Part shown: positions 8,482 through 17,259 of the stretch, piece by piece
Layout of the letters: each line of letters begins with the position of its first letter
Position numbering within the stretch: position 1 is the stretch's first letter
NCBI GenBank assembly: GCA_024644015.1
Contig: JAHELV010000009.1
Span: 1,831 to 47,225 of the forward strand
DNA length: 45,395 nucleotides
From: Nitriliruptorales bacterium
Lineage (GTDB): Bacteria; Actinomycetota; Nitriliruptoria; Euzebyales; JAHELV01
Direction of reading: 5' to 3'
Notes under the pieces: model-generated
Seen by the model: only the letters and a program-made list of their open reading frames with translations
Database searches by the model: none
What the model was told of the DNA's origin: nothing
Program-made: the position numbers and the translations under genes

Positions 8482-9226
8482 CGACACCGTAGTGCCCGTC
8501 GTACCGGCGATACGCGACGGCGCCCCGTCCGGTACCGCGATCACGGAAGAACACCCAGTCCACCCCGACGAGGTCCAGATGATCGGTGGCCTGCTCCACC
8601 GTCAGGGTCGGCACGGGCAGCGCCGGCGGTGGCGTGTGACCGTCGTCGCAGCTGTGTCGGATCGCGATTGTGCCGTCGGTCAGGCGTTCGACGACGGCGT
8701 CACATCCCGTGTCGGCGTCGCAGAACAGGTGGAACTCGTAGTCGAGGAGCGTCATCTGGTCAGCCGCTTCCGCGGCAATCGCCGGTTCGAGCGCGTACGT
8801 CTTGTGCCGCAGGACACGGCGTTCCTCGGGCGGCCGCGGGTGATACGCGGGCCGATCCGTCGGACGGTCGCCGTGGCGCCATTCGTCGGCGGGCGAACGT
8901 GGCGGCCGCCGACGTCGCGCGATGCGCTTCGTGGCGAGATGCTCGAGTTGGTGGCGCAGCCGTTCGTGCATCTGTTCCACGGCGACGTCGAGGGACGAAG
9001 CGGTGGCCACGGCCCGAACGGGCTGGCCGTTGACGTCCAGCGCGGCCTGCGCAATGGCGGGCCGTTCGTTCGCGGGGTTGCCTGACAGCGTCAGCTTCAC
9101 GCGGGCGAAGCGGACGGGCGCGCCGACGTATCGCGTGACCTGCGCCACGGCCTGGCCGGCGTGCTGCTTCTGCTTCTCGCCAACGTCACCCCTGCTCACG
9201 ATCTGGACATCGGACGCACTGATCAT
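8456..9226 (-). CDS. RafH/long HPF-like ribosome hibernation factor with two C-terminal S30AE-type domains
   Basis: The 256-residue protein starts with an HPF/RaiA-like fold (RYVGAPVRFARVKLTLSGNP, ALDVNGQPVRAVATASSLDVAVEQMHERLRHQLEHL). A basic linker follows, then two copies of the S30AE C-terminal fold. Copy 1 is around residues 140-195 (RHKTYALEPAIAAEAADQMTLL, FHLFCDADTG). Copy 2 runs from about 205 (TLTVEQATDHLDLVGVDWVFFRD, GAVAYRRYDGHYGVV). This duplicated arrangement is that of mycobacterial RafH (Rv0079), a DosR-regulon ribosome-stabilising factor, whereas ordinary long HPF has one C-terminal domain. AAGGAG lies six bases before ATG 9226; an adjacent ATG at 9229 is possible. It follows the BON-DUF2267 gene by 65-68 bp and is probably cotranscribed with it. 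Confidence 0.85.
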   Translation of the reverse strand: MISASDVQIVSRGDVGEKQKQHAGQAVAQVTRYVGAPVRFARVKLTLSGNPANERPAIAQAALDVNGQPVRAVATASSLDVAVEQMHERLRHQLEHLATKRIARRRRPPRSPADEWRHGDRPTDRPAYHPRPPEERRVLRHKTYALEPAIAAEAADQMTLLDYEFHLFCDADTGCDAVVERLTDGTIAIRHSCDDGHTPPPALPVPTLTVEQATDHLDLVGVDWVFFRDRGTGRGAVAYRRYDGHYGVVTAAPERS

Positions 9227-9294
9227 CATCGGCTCCTTGCGCGGCGAACCACGCGGCGGCCGCAGATCTGCCGACCGCCGCCTGTGCCCGCACG

Positions 9295-10143
9295 TCAGTC
9301 ATCGGCTGTGGTCGCGTCCAACCACAACTGCTTGAGGTCGGCGGGCAGCACCGCCAGAATGTCAGCGACCTCCTCCGGCACCAGCTCGGCCAGCGCGACC
9401 ATGACGGCCTCGACCGTGCGCCGCGCCCGACGCTCGGACACGCTGGCCGCTCTCGCGACGATCGCGATGAGCGCATCGACATCGCGCACCCGCAGGATGT
9501 CGGGGACGACCGCCACGTCCTCGACCAGTCTGCGGACGTCCGCCCGGAGGTGGTTCGTCACGTGCTCTCGCTCACCCGGCGGCAACCGCAGCAGCACGAC
9601 ATGCAGGGCAACGGCCGCCTGGTCGACCCTGACGTTGGCGGCGTTCGCCGCCTCCTGCAGCCGTTTGTGTTGATACGACGGCCCGGGATGGTCGCGCCCG
9701 GTCGACGGTCGCGTGTCGCCCGGCGTCAGGCCGATGTGCAGATGTGCGTCCACGTCCCGTATTCCAACGACCTGACGGACGGCAGCCACGATCTCGTCAG
9801 CGTGCTCACCGGTGACGACGTCACCGTGCAGCACGGCAACGCCATCGGTGACCATCACATGCAGCCGTGGGAGATCGAGCCGGTGCAGGAGCGGTCCGAG
9901 CCTGGTGCGTACCCGAGCTTCCAGCACGTCGTCAGCCGCGTCCGGCGCCGGCCCGCGGCCACGCAGCTCGTAGTCGAGACCCTGCAGATGGCCTTGGGTA
10001 AACTGCAACCACCGCGACGCCTGCTCGACACCCCTGATCGTCCTATGACGACCGACGACCCTGACGCTGGTTCGCGTCAGGCCGTCCAGCGAACTCGTCC
10101 ACAACCTGCGGGCTGCGCGGGATACGGCATCCACGGCCACCAT
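9295..10143 (-). CDS. BON-domain and DUF2267-domain protein
   Basis: The 282-residue product has an N-terminal basic/helical part, a BON-like domain at about 90-140 (LHVMVTDGVAVLHGDVVTG, VVGIRDVDAHLHIGL) and a C-terminal DUF2267-like helical domain from about 160. Its markers are LQEAANAANVRVDQAAVALHVV, LRLPPGEREHVTNHL and VPEEVADILAVLPADLKQLW. DUF2267 proteins have no assigned reaction; BON domains are thought to bind lipid surfaces or small ligands. ATG 10143 has GGAGGA nine bases upstream, which decides against a slightly longer frame. It probably heads an operon with the RafH-like gene. A single DosR-like box lies 100 bp upstream. Confidence 0.8.
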   Translation of the reverse strand: MVAVDAVSRAARRLWTSSLDGLTRTSVRVVGRHRTIRGVEQASRWLQFTQGHLQGLDYELRGRGPAPDAADDVLEARVRTRLGPLLHRLDLPRLHVMVTDGVAVLHGDVVTGEHADEIVAAVRQVVGIRDVDAHLHIGLTPGDTRPSTGRDHPGPSYQHKRLQEAANAANVRVDQAAVALHVVLLRLPPGEREHVTNHLRADVRRLVEDVAVVPDILRVRDVDALIAIVARAASVSERRARRTVEAVMVALAELVPEEVADILAVLPADLKQLWLDATTADD

Positions 10144-10242
10144 CGTGATCGCTCCTCCAAATCTGACCCGATCCATGCGCCGACAACGTCACGGTAGTTG
10201 GGACGAACCGCCGCAGACACCCGCCAACGTCCTGTGCGTTCA

Positions 10243-10256
10243 GGGACGATCGACCC
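10243..10256. promoter_or_regulatory. single DosR-like box upstream of BON-DUF2267/RafH operon
   Basis: GGGACGATCGACCC fits GGGnCnnnnGnCCC at every fixed position and resembles the box before the selenoprotein gene. It ends 100 bp before the start at 10143. A second box at the usual 23-bp spacing is not clear. Confidence 0.4.
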
Positions 10257-10464
10257 CCCACCGGCACGCGGGCCATGCCGTCGGTGCCACGATCGGCCGG
10301 CGTGCACTCACCTCCACGCCACCACCCTGCGCCCCTCCAGCCAGCACCTCGTGTGACCACCACCTTGTCCACAGGATCCGGACCCGAGGTGGGTGTCGCA
10401 ACGCAAGGGTGGTCGGCTTTCCGCGTCTCAGAGACTCCAAACGACGACCACCCCGCACTTTCGC

Positions 10465-10616
10465 GCCAAGGTGGTCGGTGTGACGCGGGGTGGTTGGGTC
10501 CGATCCGGCCACCCACCAACCAGAGCCAAGGTGGTCGGTTTGACGCGGGGTGGTTGGGTCCGATCCGGCCACCCACCAACCAGAGCCAAGGTGGTCGGTT
10601 TGACGCGGGGTGGTGG
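10465..10616. repeat. 60-bp tandem repeat, about 2.5 copies
   Basis: The unit beginning gccaaggtggtcggt occurs at 10465 and 10525 and again, for about 30 bases, from 10585. The full copies differ at very few positions. A diverged relative (aagggtggtcggctttc) lies further left near 10409. Each unit contains GCGGGGTGGT, whose reverse complement ACCACCCCGC occurs at 10448-10457, so the array can fold. Confidence 0.9.
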
Positions 10617-10636
10617 TCAGGTGGTCAGGTGGTCAG
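10613..10636. repeat. 8-bp tandem repeat GTGGTCAG x3 at the 3' end of the synthetase gene
   Basis: Three perfect GTGGTCAG units start at 10613, 10621 and 10629 directly after the 60-bp array. The last unit supplies the stop codon of the acyl-CoA synthetase gene, so slippage here could change its C-terminus. Confidence 0.85.
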
Positions 10637-13323
10637 GTGGGACGACGGGACGGGTGGGCGCTGAGCAGGTGGATGCGCGCGTCGACGACGGTCACGCCGT
10701 CGGGTCTGGCGAACACCGGGTTCATGTCGAGCTCGGCGATCTCCGGCACGTGCTCCGCGAGCGATGACAGCCTGAACAGCAGGCGCTTGACAGCGGCGAG
10801 ATCGACGGGCTCACTTCCCCGGTATCCGGTCAGCAGCGGGTACCCGCGCAGACCGGTCAGCATCTCGTCGGCGTCGCGGTCGGTCAGCGGATGGATGCGA
10901 ACGCTGACGTCGCCGAGCAGCTCCACCAGAGATCCGCCCAACCCGATCAGGAGCAGGGGGCCGAACGTCGGATCGTGGTCGATGCCGGCGATCAGTTCGA
11001 CACCGCCGGCCACCATCTCCTGCACCACGTAGCCCGCTTCGAGCAACTCGGGATGACCGGCGGCCGCCACGTCGCGCTTCATCTGTTCGACGGCTCGTGC
11101 GGTCTGCCGCGGATCGTCAAGTCCGAGTCGCACGCCGCCAACGTCGCGCTTGTGCGTGGCCGCCGCGAGCTTCACGGCGACCGGCACGCCGAGCTCGGCG
11201 TGGGCGGCCGCCGCCGTTTCGGGGGTGTGGACGTGCCGGTAGCCGGCCGTCTCGATGCCGAACGCCGCGAGCAGACGCGTGGTGGGCTGTGGACCCAGCC
11301 ACGTGTCATCAGACGCCGAGAGTTCCGAGTCGACCACGGCCCGCGCAGCGTCGACGTCGGCGTCGTCGACCTCGACGACCCGGCCCTGCGGGCGGCGTCG
11401 CCACTGCGAGTAGCGTGCCACCCGCCCCAGCGCCGCGACGGCGTCCTCGGGGAACATGAAGGTCGGGATGTCCGCGTCGCGCAGCACGTCGTTGGCTTGC
11501 CCGTCCTCCATGAACACGCTGACGAGCGGAACGCTGTGGGCCGTCGCGGCTTGGGCCTGCACCAGCGCCCGGGCGACGTCGTCGCCGCGCGTCACCACGG
11601 GCGGAACGAAGACGACAATGAGGCTGTCGATGTGCGGATCAGCCATGAGCGCGTCCACCGCCGAACGGTAGTCGTCCGCCGACGCCGACGCGATGAGGTC
11701 CACCGGATTGCCGACGCTGGCCTCGGCGGGCAGGAAGCGGCGCAGCCGGGCCTGCGTCTGCTCGGAGAGCGCGGCGACGTCCAGGCCGTACGACTCGCAC
11801 GCGTCCGCGGCGAGGATGCCCGGCCCGCCGCCGTTGGTCAGTATCGCCACCCGATTGGTGGATGGGACGGGCTGGTTCGCCAGCACGGACGCCACGCCGA
11901 ACAGCTGCTCCAACGTGTCCGTGCGTATGACTCCGGCTTGGCGGAACAGCGCGTCGACCGCGACGTCGCCGGCCGCGAGCGCGCCCGTATGGCCTGACGC
12001 GGCCCGCCTTCCGGCGGGTGTCCTACCGGCCTTGACGACCGCGATCGGTTTGGACCGTGACACCCGCCGGGCGATTCGCCCGAACCTGCGTGGGTTTCCG
12101 AAGGACTCGAGGTACAGCAGGATCACCTCGGTCGCCTCGTCGGCCTCCCAGTACTGCAGGAGGTCGTTGCCGGAGACGTCCACCTTGTTGCCCACCGAGA
12201 CGAAGCTGGACAGACCGAGGCCGAGCTGATGGGCCGCGCTGAGGATGGCCAGGCCGAGCGCACCGGACTGGCTCGAGAAGGCGACGTTCCCGGCAGCCGG
12301 AAACGCCGTCGAGAACGTCGCATTCATCCGGCGATCGCCGGCGGCGTTGAGCACGCCCATGCAGTTCGGGCCGACCACGCGCACGCCGTGGCGCCGTGCC
12401 GTGGCGAGCACCTCGCGCTCGAGACGCTCGCCGTCCCCGCCGGCCTCCCTGAAGCCGGCGGAGATGATCACGACGGCTTTGCATCCGGTGCGGCCGGCGT
12501 CCTCGACGACCGCGCGGACGGCCGCAGCGGGCACGCAGATGATCGCGACGTCAGGCACCGAGGGGCAGGCGGCCAACGCTGGATACGCGACAACCGTCTG
12601 TACGACGTCTGCCGCGGTGTTCACGGGATACACGGCTCCCGCGAACTGTCCGTCGCGCAGGTTGTCGAACACCAGGCCACCAACCGTGGTCGGATCGCGG
12701 CTGGCGCCGACCACAGCGACGACCTCCGGTTCGAGCACCGCACGCAGCGCGGCGATGGCCGAGGCGCGGTCGTGCTCGTCACCGGCCGCCAGGAACTCCT
12801 CGGTGGCGGTCGTGCGGAAGCTGGCGGTCACCACCGGGCCTGCCGACTTGAATGCGGGTGACAGGCCCGCGTCGCGCAGCACCGACAGCATCCGGCGGTT
12901 CTCACTGAGCACCTCCCCGTAGAACTCGGTGACGCCCAGCTCACGGGCCGGTTCGACGAGTGCCCGCAGCAACGACGTGCCGATGCCGTGCCCCTGCTCG
13001 GCGTCCTCGACGACCACCGCGAACTCGGCGCACCCGGGGTCGTCGGGGTCGCGGTCGAAGCGAGCGACGCCCACGATGCGCTCCCCGCGTTCGGCGATCA
13101 GCGCGACGCGCCGATCGAAGTCGAGTTCGGTGAAGTAGCGCACGCGCGCTGCGGTCATCCGCGTCGGAGCGAAGAACCGCAGGCGGATGGTCTCGGGACT
13201 CAGCCGATCCCACAGCTGCAGCATCCGATCACTGTCGCCCGGCTCGATTGGCCGGATGTGGATGGTCCGACCGTCCTTCGTCGTGGCGTCGTAGACGTAC
13301 GCCTCGAGCGTTTCCAGCGGCAT
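10633..13323 (-). CDS. GNAT acetyltransferase fused to ADP-forming acyl-CoA synthetase (alpha+beta)
   Basis: This 896-residue protein has an N-terminal GNAT domain, about residues 15-180 (TIHIRPIEPGDSDRM, GIGTSLLRALVEPARELG). A CoA-binding Rossmann domain follows (VVAVVGASRDPTTVGG), then a ligase-CoA part with the phosphohistidine region SGHTGALAAGD and MGVLNAAGDRR. A C-terminal ATP-grasp beta subunit completes it (GVPVAVKLAAATHKRDVGGV, ELIAGIDHDPTFGPLLLIGLGG, ELDMNPVFARPDG). ADP-forming synthetases interconvert acetyl-CoA + ADP + Pi and acetate + ATP, useful for ATP gain when oxygen is short. The same architecture is known for Pat-type lysine acetyltransferases, where the synthetase part may be inactive, so either role is possible. 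ATG 13323 was chosen for a GGGG six bases upstream; ATG 13329 is close. Confidence 0.85.
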   Translation of the reverse strand: MPLETLEAYVYDATTKDGRTIHIRPIEPGDSDRMLQLWDRLSPETIRLRFFAPTRMTAARVRYFTELDFDRRVALIAERGERIVGVARFDRDPDDPGCAEFAVVVEDAEQGHGIGTSLLRALVEPARELGVTEFYGEVLSENRRMLSVLRDAGLSPAFKSAGPVVTASFRTTATEEFLAAGDEHDRASAIAALRAVLEPEVVAVVGASRDPTTVGGLVFDNLRDGQFAGAVYPVNTAADVVQTVVAYPALAACPSVPDVAIICVPAAAVRAVVEDAGRTGCKAVVIISAGFREAGGDGERLEREVLATARRHGVRVVGPNCMGVLNAAGDRRMNATFSTAFPAAGNVAFSSQSGALGLAILSAAHQLGLGLSSFVSVGNKVDVSGNDLLQYWEADEATEVILLYLESFGNPRRFGRIARRVSRSKPIAVVKAGRTPAGRRAASGHTGALAAGDVAVDALFRQAGVIRTDTLEQLFGVASVLANQPVPSTNRVAILTNGGGPGILAADACESYGLDVAALSEQTQARLRRFLPAEASVGNPVDLIASASADDYRSAVDALMADPHIDSLIVVFVPPVVTRGDDVARALVQAQAATAHSVPLVSVFMEDGQANDVLRDADIPTFMFPEDAVAALGRVARYSQWRRRPQGRVVEVDDADVDAARAVVDSELSASDDTWLGPQPTTRLLAAFGIETAGYRHVHTPETAAAAHAELGVPVAVKLAAATHKRDVGGVRLGLDDPRQTARAVEQMKRDVAAAGHPELLEAGYVVQEMVAGGVELIAGIDHDPTFGPLLLIGLGGSLVELLGDVSVRIHPLTDRDADEMLTGLRGYPLLTGYRGSEPVDLAAVKRLLFRLSSLAEHVPEIAELDMNPVFARPDGVTVVDARIHLLSAHPSRRPT

Positions 13324-13408
13324 GTGCATCCCCGTGTCCCGAGTTGCCCGCACCGTACCGGCATGCTGTCCGGAACGCTCCGAATGCATCGGAACCATAC
13401 GATGTCGC

Positions 13409-13445
13409 GGGTCGTCGGACCCTGCGATGATGGGACCACCGCACT
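13409..13445. promoter_or_regulatory. tandem DosR-like boxes between synthetase and double-USP genes
   Basis: GGGTCGTCGGACCC (13409-13422) is a perfect inverted repeat and fits GGGnCnnnnGnCCC fully. A weaker GGGACCACCGCACT (13432-13445) starts 23 bp on. The pair ends 60 bp before the USP start and lies 86 bp from the leftward synthetase start. Confidence 0.5.
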
Positions 13446-13504
13446 GGCAGGCAATGTTCGTAGTGACCGAGTCTGGCCCGCATCACACGTTGACAGGGGC
13501 AGCC

Positions 13505-14362
13505 ATGCAACAGATCGTCGTCGGAGTGGATGGATCCCCACAGGCCGATCGCGCCCTGCGGTGGGCCGTGCACGAAGCGGAGTTGCGGCTGGCGACGCTC
13601 AACGTCGTGCACTGTTACGTGGTGCACGCGCGTGGCCTGGTGGTCCACGTGCCGGACCACGATCTCGCGGAGGAGCGGCTTGACGAGATCATCGAGCGCA
13701 ACCGCGATGTGCTCGACCTCGTGAAGTGGACCGCCGAGACCATGGGCGTGGTCAGCGCGCCCAGCGCCGGGCTCGTCGACGCCGCTGAGGACGCCGACAT
13801 GATCGTCCTCGGGTCTCGCGGTGCGGGTGGCTTCAAGCATCTGCGGCTCGGGTCGACCGGCTACCGGACCGCGGCCCACGCGACCGCCCCGGTGGTGGTC
13901 GTCCACGACGGGGGCGAGGACGCCGAGGACGCGCGTCGCCCGGTCGTGGTCGGCGTGGACGGCTCACGTGCCGCGACCCGCGCGTTGCGCTGGGCGGCCG
14001 CCGAGGCGGCGCGACGTGATGTGACGCTGACCGTCGCGCACGCCTCCGCCGCCGGCGTCGACGCCGTGCTGGCGCGCAGTCCCTCGGGACAACAGCGACA
14101 GCGGGCGCTGACACGGGCTCGTGACGAGGCCGACGCGGTGGTCAGCGGCATGCTCGACGAAGTCGACGTGCCGGACGGCATCCAGATCGAACGCGTCGTC
14201 GAGCGCGGATCACCCGCCGACGTGCTGCTCACCCACGCGGGACCCGAACATCTCCTCGTCGTCGGCACCCGCGGCCACGGAGCGCTCGGCCGTCTGGTGT
14301 TCGGATCGGTGAGCCATCAGTGCCTGCACCACGCCACGGGCCCGGTCGTGGTGGTGCCCTGA
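13505..14362 (+). CDS. tandem-domain universal stress protein
   Basis: The 285-residue protein holds two UspA folds. Domain 1 begins QIVVGVDGSPQADRALRWAV and ends with the nucleotide loop GSRGAGGFKHLRLGSTGYR and PVVVV. Domain 2 begins PVVVGVDGSRAATRALRWAA and ends GTRGHGALGRLVFGSVSHQ and PVVVVP. Both have G-x2-G-x9-G-(S/T), so ATP binding is likely; domain 1 is shorter and more diverged. Its layout matches the mycobacterial double-USP group that includes DosR-induced Rv2623. AGGGG precedes ATG 13505. The P-type ATPase starts 22 bp after its stop, suggesting one transcript. Confidence 0.9.
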   Translation: MQQIVVGVDGSPQADRALRWAVHEAELRLATLNVVHCYVVHARGLVVHVPDHDLAEERLDEIIERNRDVLDLVKWTAETMGVVSAPSAGLVDAAEDADMIVLGSRGAGGFKHLRLGSTGYRTAAHATAPVVVVHDGGEDAEDARRPVVVGVDGSRAATRALRWAAAEAARRDVTLTVAHASAAGVDAVLARSPSGQQRQRALTRARDEADAVVSGMLDEVDVPDGIQIERVVERGSPADVLLTHAGPEHLLVVGTRGHGALGRLVFGSVSHQCLHHATGPVVVVP

Positions 14363-14384
14363 CGCGCACAGCACACTTGGCGAG

Positions 14385-17033
14385 ATGTCAGATGTGCTCG
14401 ACCACGCCGACCGGTACGCCGTGGCGACGGTCCTCGACGCTGCGCGCGTCGACCCGCTCACGGGCCTGTCGGCACAGGAGGCGCGACAGCGCCTGATTGC
14501 CGACGGGCGCAACGAGCTGCCGCAGCCCCCACCCCAGAAGTTCAGTGCCCAGGTCATCGGGCAGCTGCGCGAACCGATGGCGCTGCTGCTCCTGGGCGCG
14601 GCGTGCGTGTCGGGCATCGTGCTCGGCGAAGTCATCGACGCCGTCGCGATCGGGGTCATCGTGATCCTCAACGCGACGATCGCCATCGTCGAGGAGCGAA
14701 GGGCCGCGGCGGCACTCACAGCGCTGCGTGCACTCGAAGTGCCCAGCGCGCGGGTACGGCGCGACGGGGTGCCGTCGGAGGTGCCTTCGGCCGAGCTCGT
14801 CACCGGAGACATCGTGCTGCTCGACGCCGGTGACCGTGTGCCCGCCGACGTGCGTCTGGTCCAGACCGTCGGGCTCGAGATCGACGAGTCGCTGCTGACG
14901 GGTGAGTCCCTCGCGGTACGCAAGGACGCCGACGGCGTGACGCCGACCGACGCCGGACTGGGCGATCGCACGGGGTTCGCGCACACCGGGACGTTCGTCA
15001 CGAGAGGGACCGCGACCGGCGTCGCGGTGGCGACGGGGCCCGGCACGACGCTGGCGACGATCGCCGGACAGGTCGCGGCGGCTCGACGCCCCACGCCGCT
15101 GCAGATCGATCTGGCGCACGTGACGCGCCAGCTGGCCGTCGTGTCGATCACCGTCGCCGCCGCCGTGCTGGGGCTGTCGCTGGTGCGCACCGGTGTCGGC
15201 GCGGCGTCGTTCGAGCAGGCGTTCCTCGCCGCGGTCGCGCTGGCCGTCGCAGCGGTGCCGGAGGGGCTGGCCACCGTGACGGCCGTCGGCCTGGCGCTGG
15301 GCGTGCGCCGCATGGCCGAACGAGGCGCGATCGTACGTCGGTTGGCGGCCGTCGAGACTCTCGGTTCGGTCACCGTGTTGATGGTCGACAAGACCGGGAC
15401 GCTGACCGAGAACCGGATGCAGGTCGCTGAGCTGTACAACCCGGGCGCGGACCCCGCACGGCCAAGCCAGTGGGATGCGAAGGACCGCGAGGCCGCGGAA
15501 CGCGTGATGGCGTTGTGCAACGACGCGTCGCTGGATCCGCCGGTCGGCGATCCCATGGAGGTCGCCCTGCTCGAGGCCGTCGAGCCCACCACGGTCGCGC
15601 GTCTGCGATCCCGGTGGCCCAGGCTTCACGCCAGCCCGTTCGACGCCGACCGCAGGCGGATGGCGACGGTGCACACCGACGGCGCGTCGCCGTCGCCCCG
15701 CTTCGAGCTGCTGGTGAAGGGCGCGCCGGAGGCGGTCCTCCCCTACTGCGTCTCGGTCGAGCCGGGCCGACCGTTGGATGACGACCGTCGTGCGGCGCTG
15801 ACCCAGCGGATCGAGGCGACGGCGGCGTCGGGAGTCCGCGTGCTCGCTCTCGCGCACCGCACACTTGCGTTCGCGCCCGACGATCCTGACGCGCAGGTCA
15901 GCGATCTCGAACTCGTCGGCCTGGTCGGGCTACGCGATCCCGTTCGCGCCGCCGCCGCGGACTCGGTCGCGCAGGCGCGACGTGCCGGCATCACCCTGCT
16001 GATGGCGACCGGGGACCATCCAGGGACCGCGCAGGCGGTGGCCGGCGAAGTCGGGATGGTCGACGGCCACCTCACGCGGATCGCCACCGGTCCCCAGCTG
16101 CGCGCCGACGGTCTTGCGGATGACCCGGCAGCGACAACGGTGTACGCCCGCGTCGATCCGGATCAGAAGCTGGCCGTGGTCGAGCGGCTCCAGGAGCGGG
16201 GCGAGGTCGTCGGGATGACCGGTGACGGCGTCAACGACGCGCCCGCGCTGCGGCGGGCCGACATCGGCATCGCGCTGGGCCGGCGCGGCAGCGACGTCGC
16301 GCGGGAAGCCGCCGACATGATCATCACCGACGACGATCTGGCGACGATCGTGTCAGCTGTGCGCGAGGGACGCGGCATCTACGACAACCTGCGCAAGGTG
16401 GTCGACTATCTTGTCGCCGGCAACCTCGGAGAGATCTTCGTGGTCGTCGTGGGGCTGCTGCTCGTGCCGGCGATGGGGCTCCCGCTGCTGCCGCTCCAGC
16501 TGCTCTGGATCAACCTGGTGACCGACGGGTTGCCCGCCATCGCACTCGGCGTCGACACCACGGACCCGGCCGTGATGCATCGACCGCCGCGCGACGTCGG
16601 CGCGCGGCTGCTCACGTGGGGTCGGATCGGGCTCCTGGCGCGCATGGCCGCGGTCATCGCCGCGGCCGCCCTCGCCGGCCTCGCCTTCGCCCGCCTCGGG
16701 CTGGACGCGTCGTGGGAGCAGGCGCGGACGGTGCTGTTCTCCGGGCTCGTCGTTGCCCACCTGGGGTACGCGTACATCGTGCGTCGCGGCAGCGGCGGTC
16801 TGCGCAGCAACCCGTGGCTGCTGCTCGCGACGGTCGGCGGGATCGCACTGCAGGCCCTGCTCGTGCTCGTCCCGGCGACACGCCAGCTGTTCGACGTGAC
16901 ACCGCTGAGCCTCGCCGGCTGGGCGACGGTCGCCGTCGTCGGCATCCTTCCGAACGTCGTGTTGTGGATGGCCGGCGTGGGTGGCATCCGGGCGCGGTCG
17001 GAGCAGACCGGGGCGCGGCCCGGCATCCCGTAG
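14385..17033 (+). CDS. P-type Ca2+-family cation-transporting ATPase (CtpF-like)
   Basis: This 882-residue membrane pump has all P2-ATPase marks. They are the actuator loop LLTGESLAV (about 171-179), phosphorylated Asp335 in DKTGTLTEN, the hinge TGDGVNDAPAL, and about ten membrane helices. Helix 4 reads AAVPEGLATVT and helix 6 reads WINLVTDGLPAIALG. The PEGL and NLVTDG residues are the Ca2+-site signature of SERCA/PMR1-type pumps, so Ca2+ or Mn2+ export is likely. Mycobacterial CtpF, of this type, is a DosR-regulon member. The N-terminal cation-ATPase domain (VDPLTGLSAQEARQRL) is intact. It appears to share the promoter of the double-USP gene just upstream. Confidence 0.92.
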   Translation: MSDVLDHADRYAVATVLDAARVDPLTGLSAQEARQRLIADGRNELPQPPPQKFSAQVIGQLREPMALLLLGAACVSGIVLGEVIDAVAIGVIVILNATIAIVEERRAAAALTALRALEVPSARVRRDGVPSEVPSAELVTGDIVLLDAGDRVPADVRLVQTVGLEIDESLLTGESLAVRKDADGVTPTDAGLGDRTGFAHTGTFVTRGTATGVAVATGPGTTLATIAGQVAAARRPTPLQIDLAHVTRQLAVVSITVAAAVLGLSLVRTGVGAASFEQAFLAAVALAVAAVPEGLATVTAVGLALGVRRMAERGAIVRRLAAVETLGSVTVLMVDKTGTLTENRMQVAELYNPGADPARPSQWDAKDREAAERVMALCNDASLDPPVGDPMEVALLEAVEPTTVARLRSRWPRLHASPFDADRRRMATVHTDGASPSPRFELLVKGAPEAVLPYCVSVEPGRPLDDDRRAALTQRIEATAASGVRVLALAHRTLAFAPDDPDAQVSDLELVGLVGLRDPVRAAAADSVAQARRAGITLLMATGDHPGTAQAVAGEVGMVDGHLTRIATGPQLRADGLADDPAATTVYARVDPDQKLAVVERLQERGEVVGMTGDGVNDAPALRRADIGIALGRRGSDVAREAADMIITDDDLATIVSAVREGRGIYDNLRKVVDYLVAGNLGEIFVVVVGLLLVPAMGLPLLPLQLLWINLVTDGLPAIALGVDTTDPAVMHRPPRDVGARLLTWGRIGLLARMAAVIAAAALAGLAFARLGLDASWEQARTVLFSGLVVAHLGYAYIVRRGSGGLRSNPWLLLATVGGIALQALLVLVPATRQLFDVTPLSLAGWATVAVVGILPNVVLWMAGVGGIRARSEQTGARPGIP

Positions 17034-17067
17034 GCACAGTTGACGCCGGCGCCGACAACGTCGGTCG

Positions 17068-17259
17068 TCAGCTGCCCGAGCGGTGGTCGCCGTCGCGCCC
17101 GACTGCGCCGGCCACGAGCAGGGCGAGGCCGAGCACCATCAACAGCAGGGGCCAGACCCACCCCGCGCGTGGCGTCCAGACGCCCAGCTCGATGACCAGC
17201 GCCACCGCGCCGACAGCGATGAAGCACGTCGCCCATGCGATGGCGATGCGGTCGCTCAT
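17068..17259 (-). CDS. small two-helix membrane protein, last gene of PspC operon
   Basis: This 63-residue protein has two hydrophobic helices (IAWATCFIAVGAVALVIELGV and WVWPLLLMVLGLALLVAGAVG) and a short charged tail. It resembles the small LiaI/toast-rack-partner membrane proteins often encoded with PspC, but has no named reaction. Its ATG overlaps the stop of the preceding gene by four bases (ATGA), showing translational coupling. Confidence 0.7.
   Translation of the reverse strand: MSDRIAIAWATCFIAVGAVALVIELGVWTPRAGWVWPLLLMVLGLALLVAGAVGRDGDHRSGS

Larger units (their letters stand above)
10144..10632. other. repeat-rich intergenic region, no gene
   Basis: This 489-bp stretch lies between two leftward genes. 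The half nearest 10143 holds a GGGAC-type box; the other half holds a 60-bp tandem repeat and an 8-bp repeat. Open frames crossing it are only translations of the repeats (Gly/Pro/Arg-rich) with no domain or ribosome site, so I do not call a gene. Confidence 0.6.

Noticed and set aside
10043-10664. Open frames with Gly/Pro/His repeats across the 60-bp array, and a possible CRISPR
   Set aside because: The peptides are translations of DNA repeats. Units abut without unique spacers, so it is not a CRISPR array.
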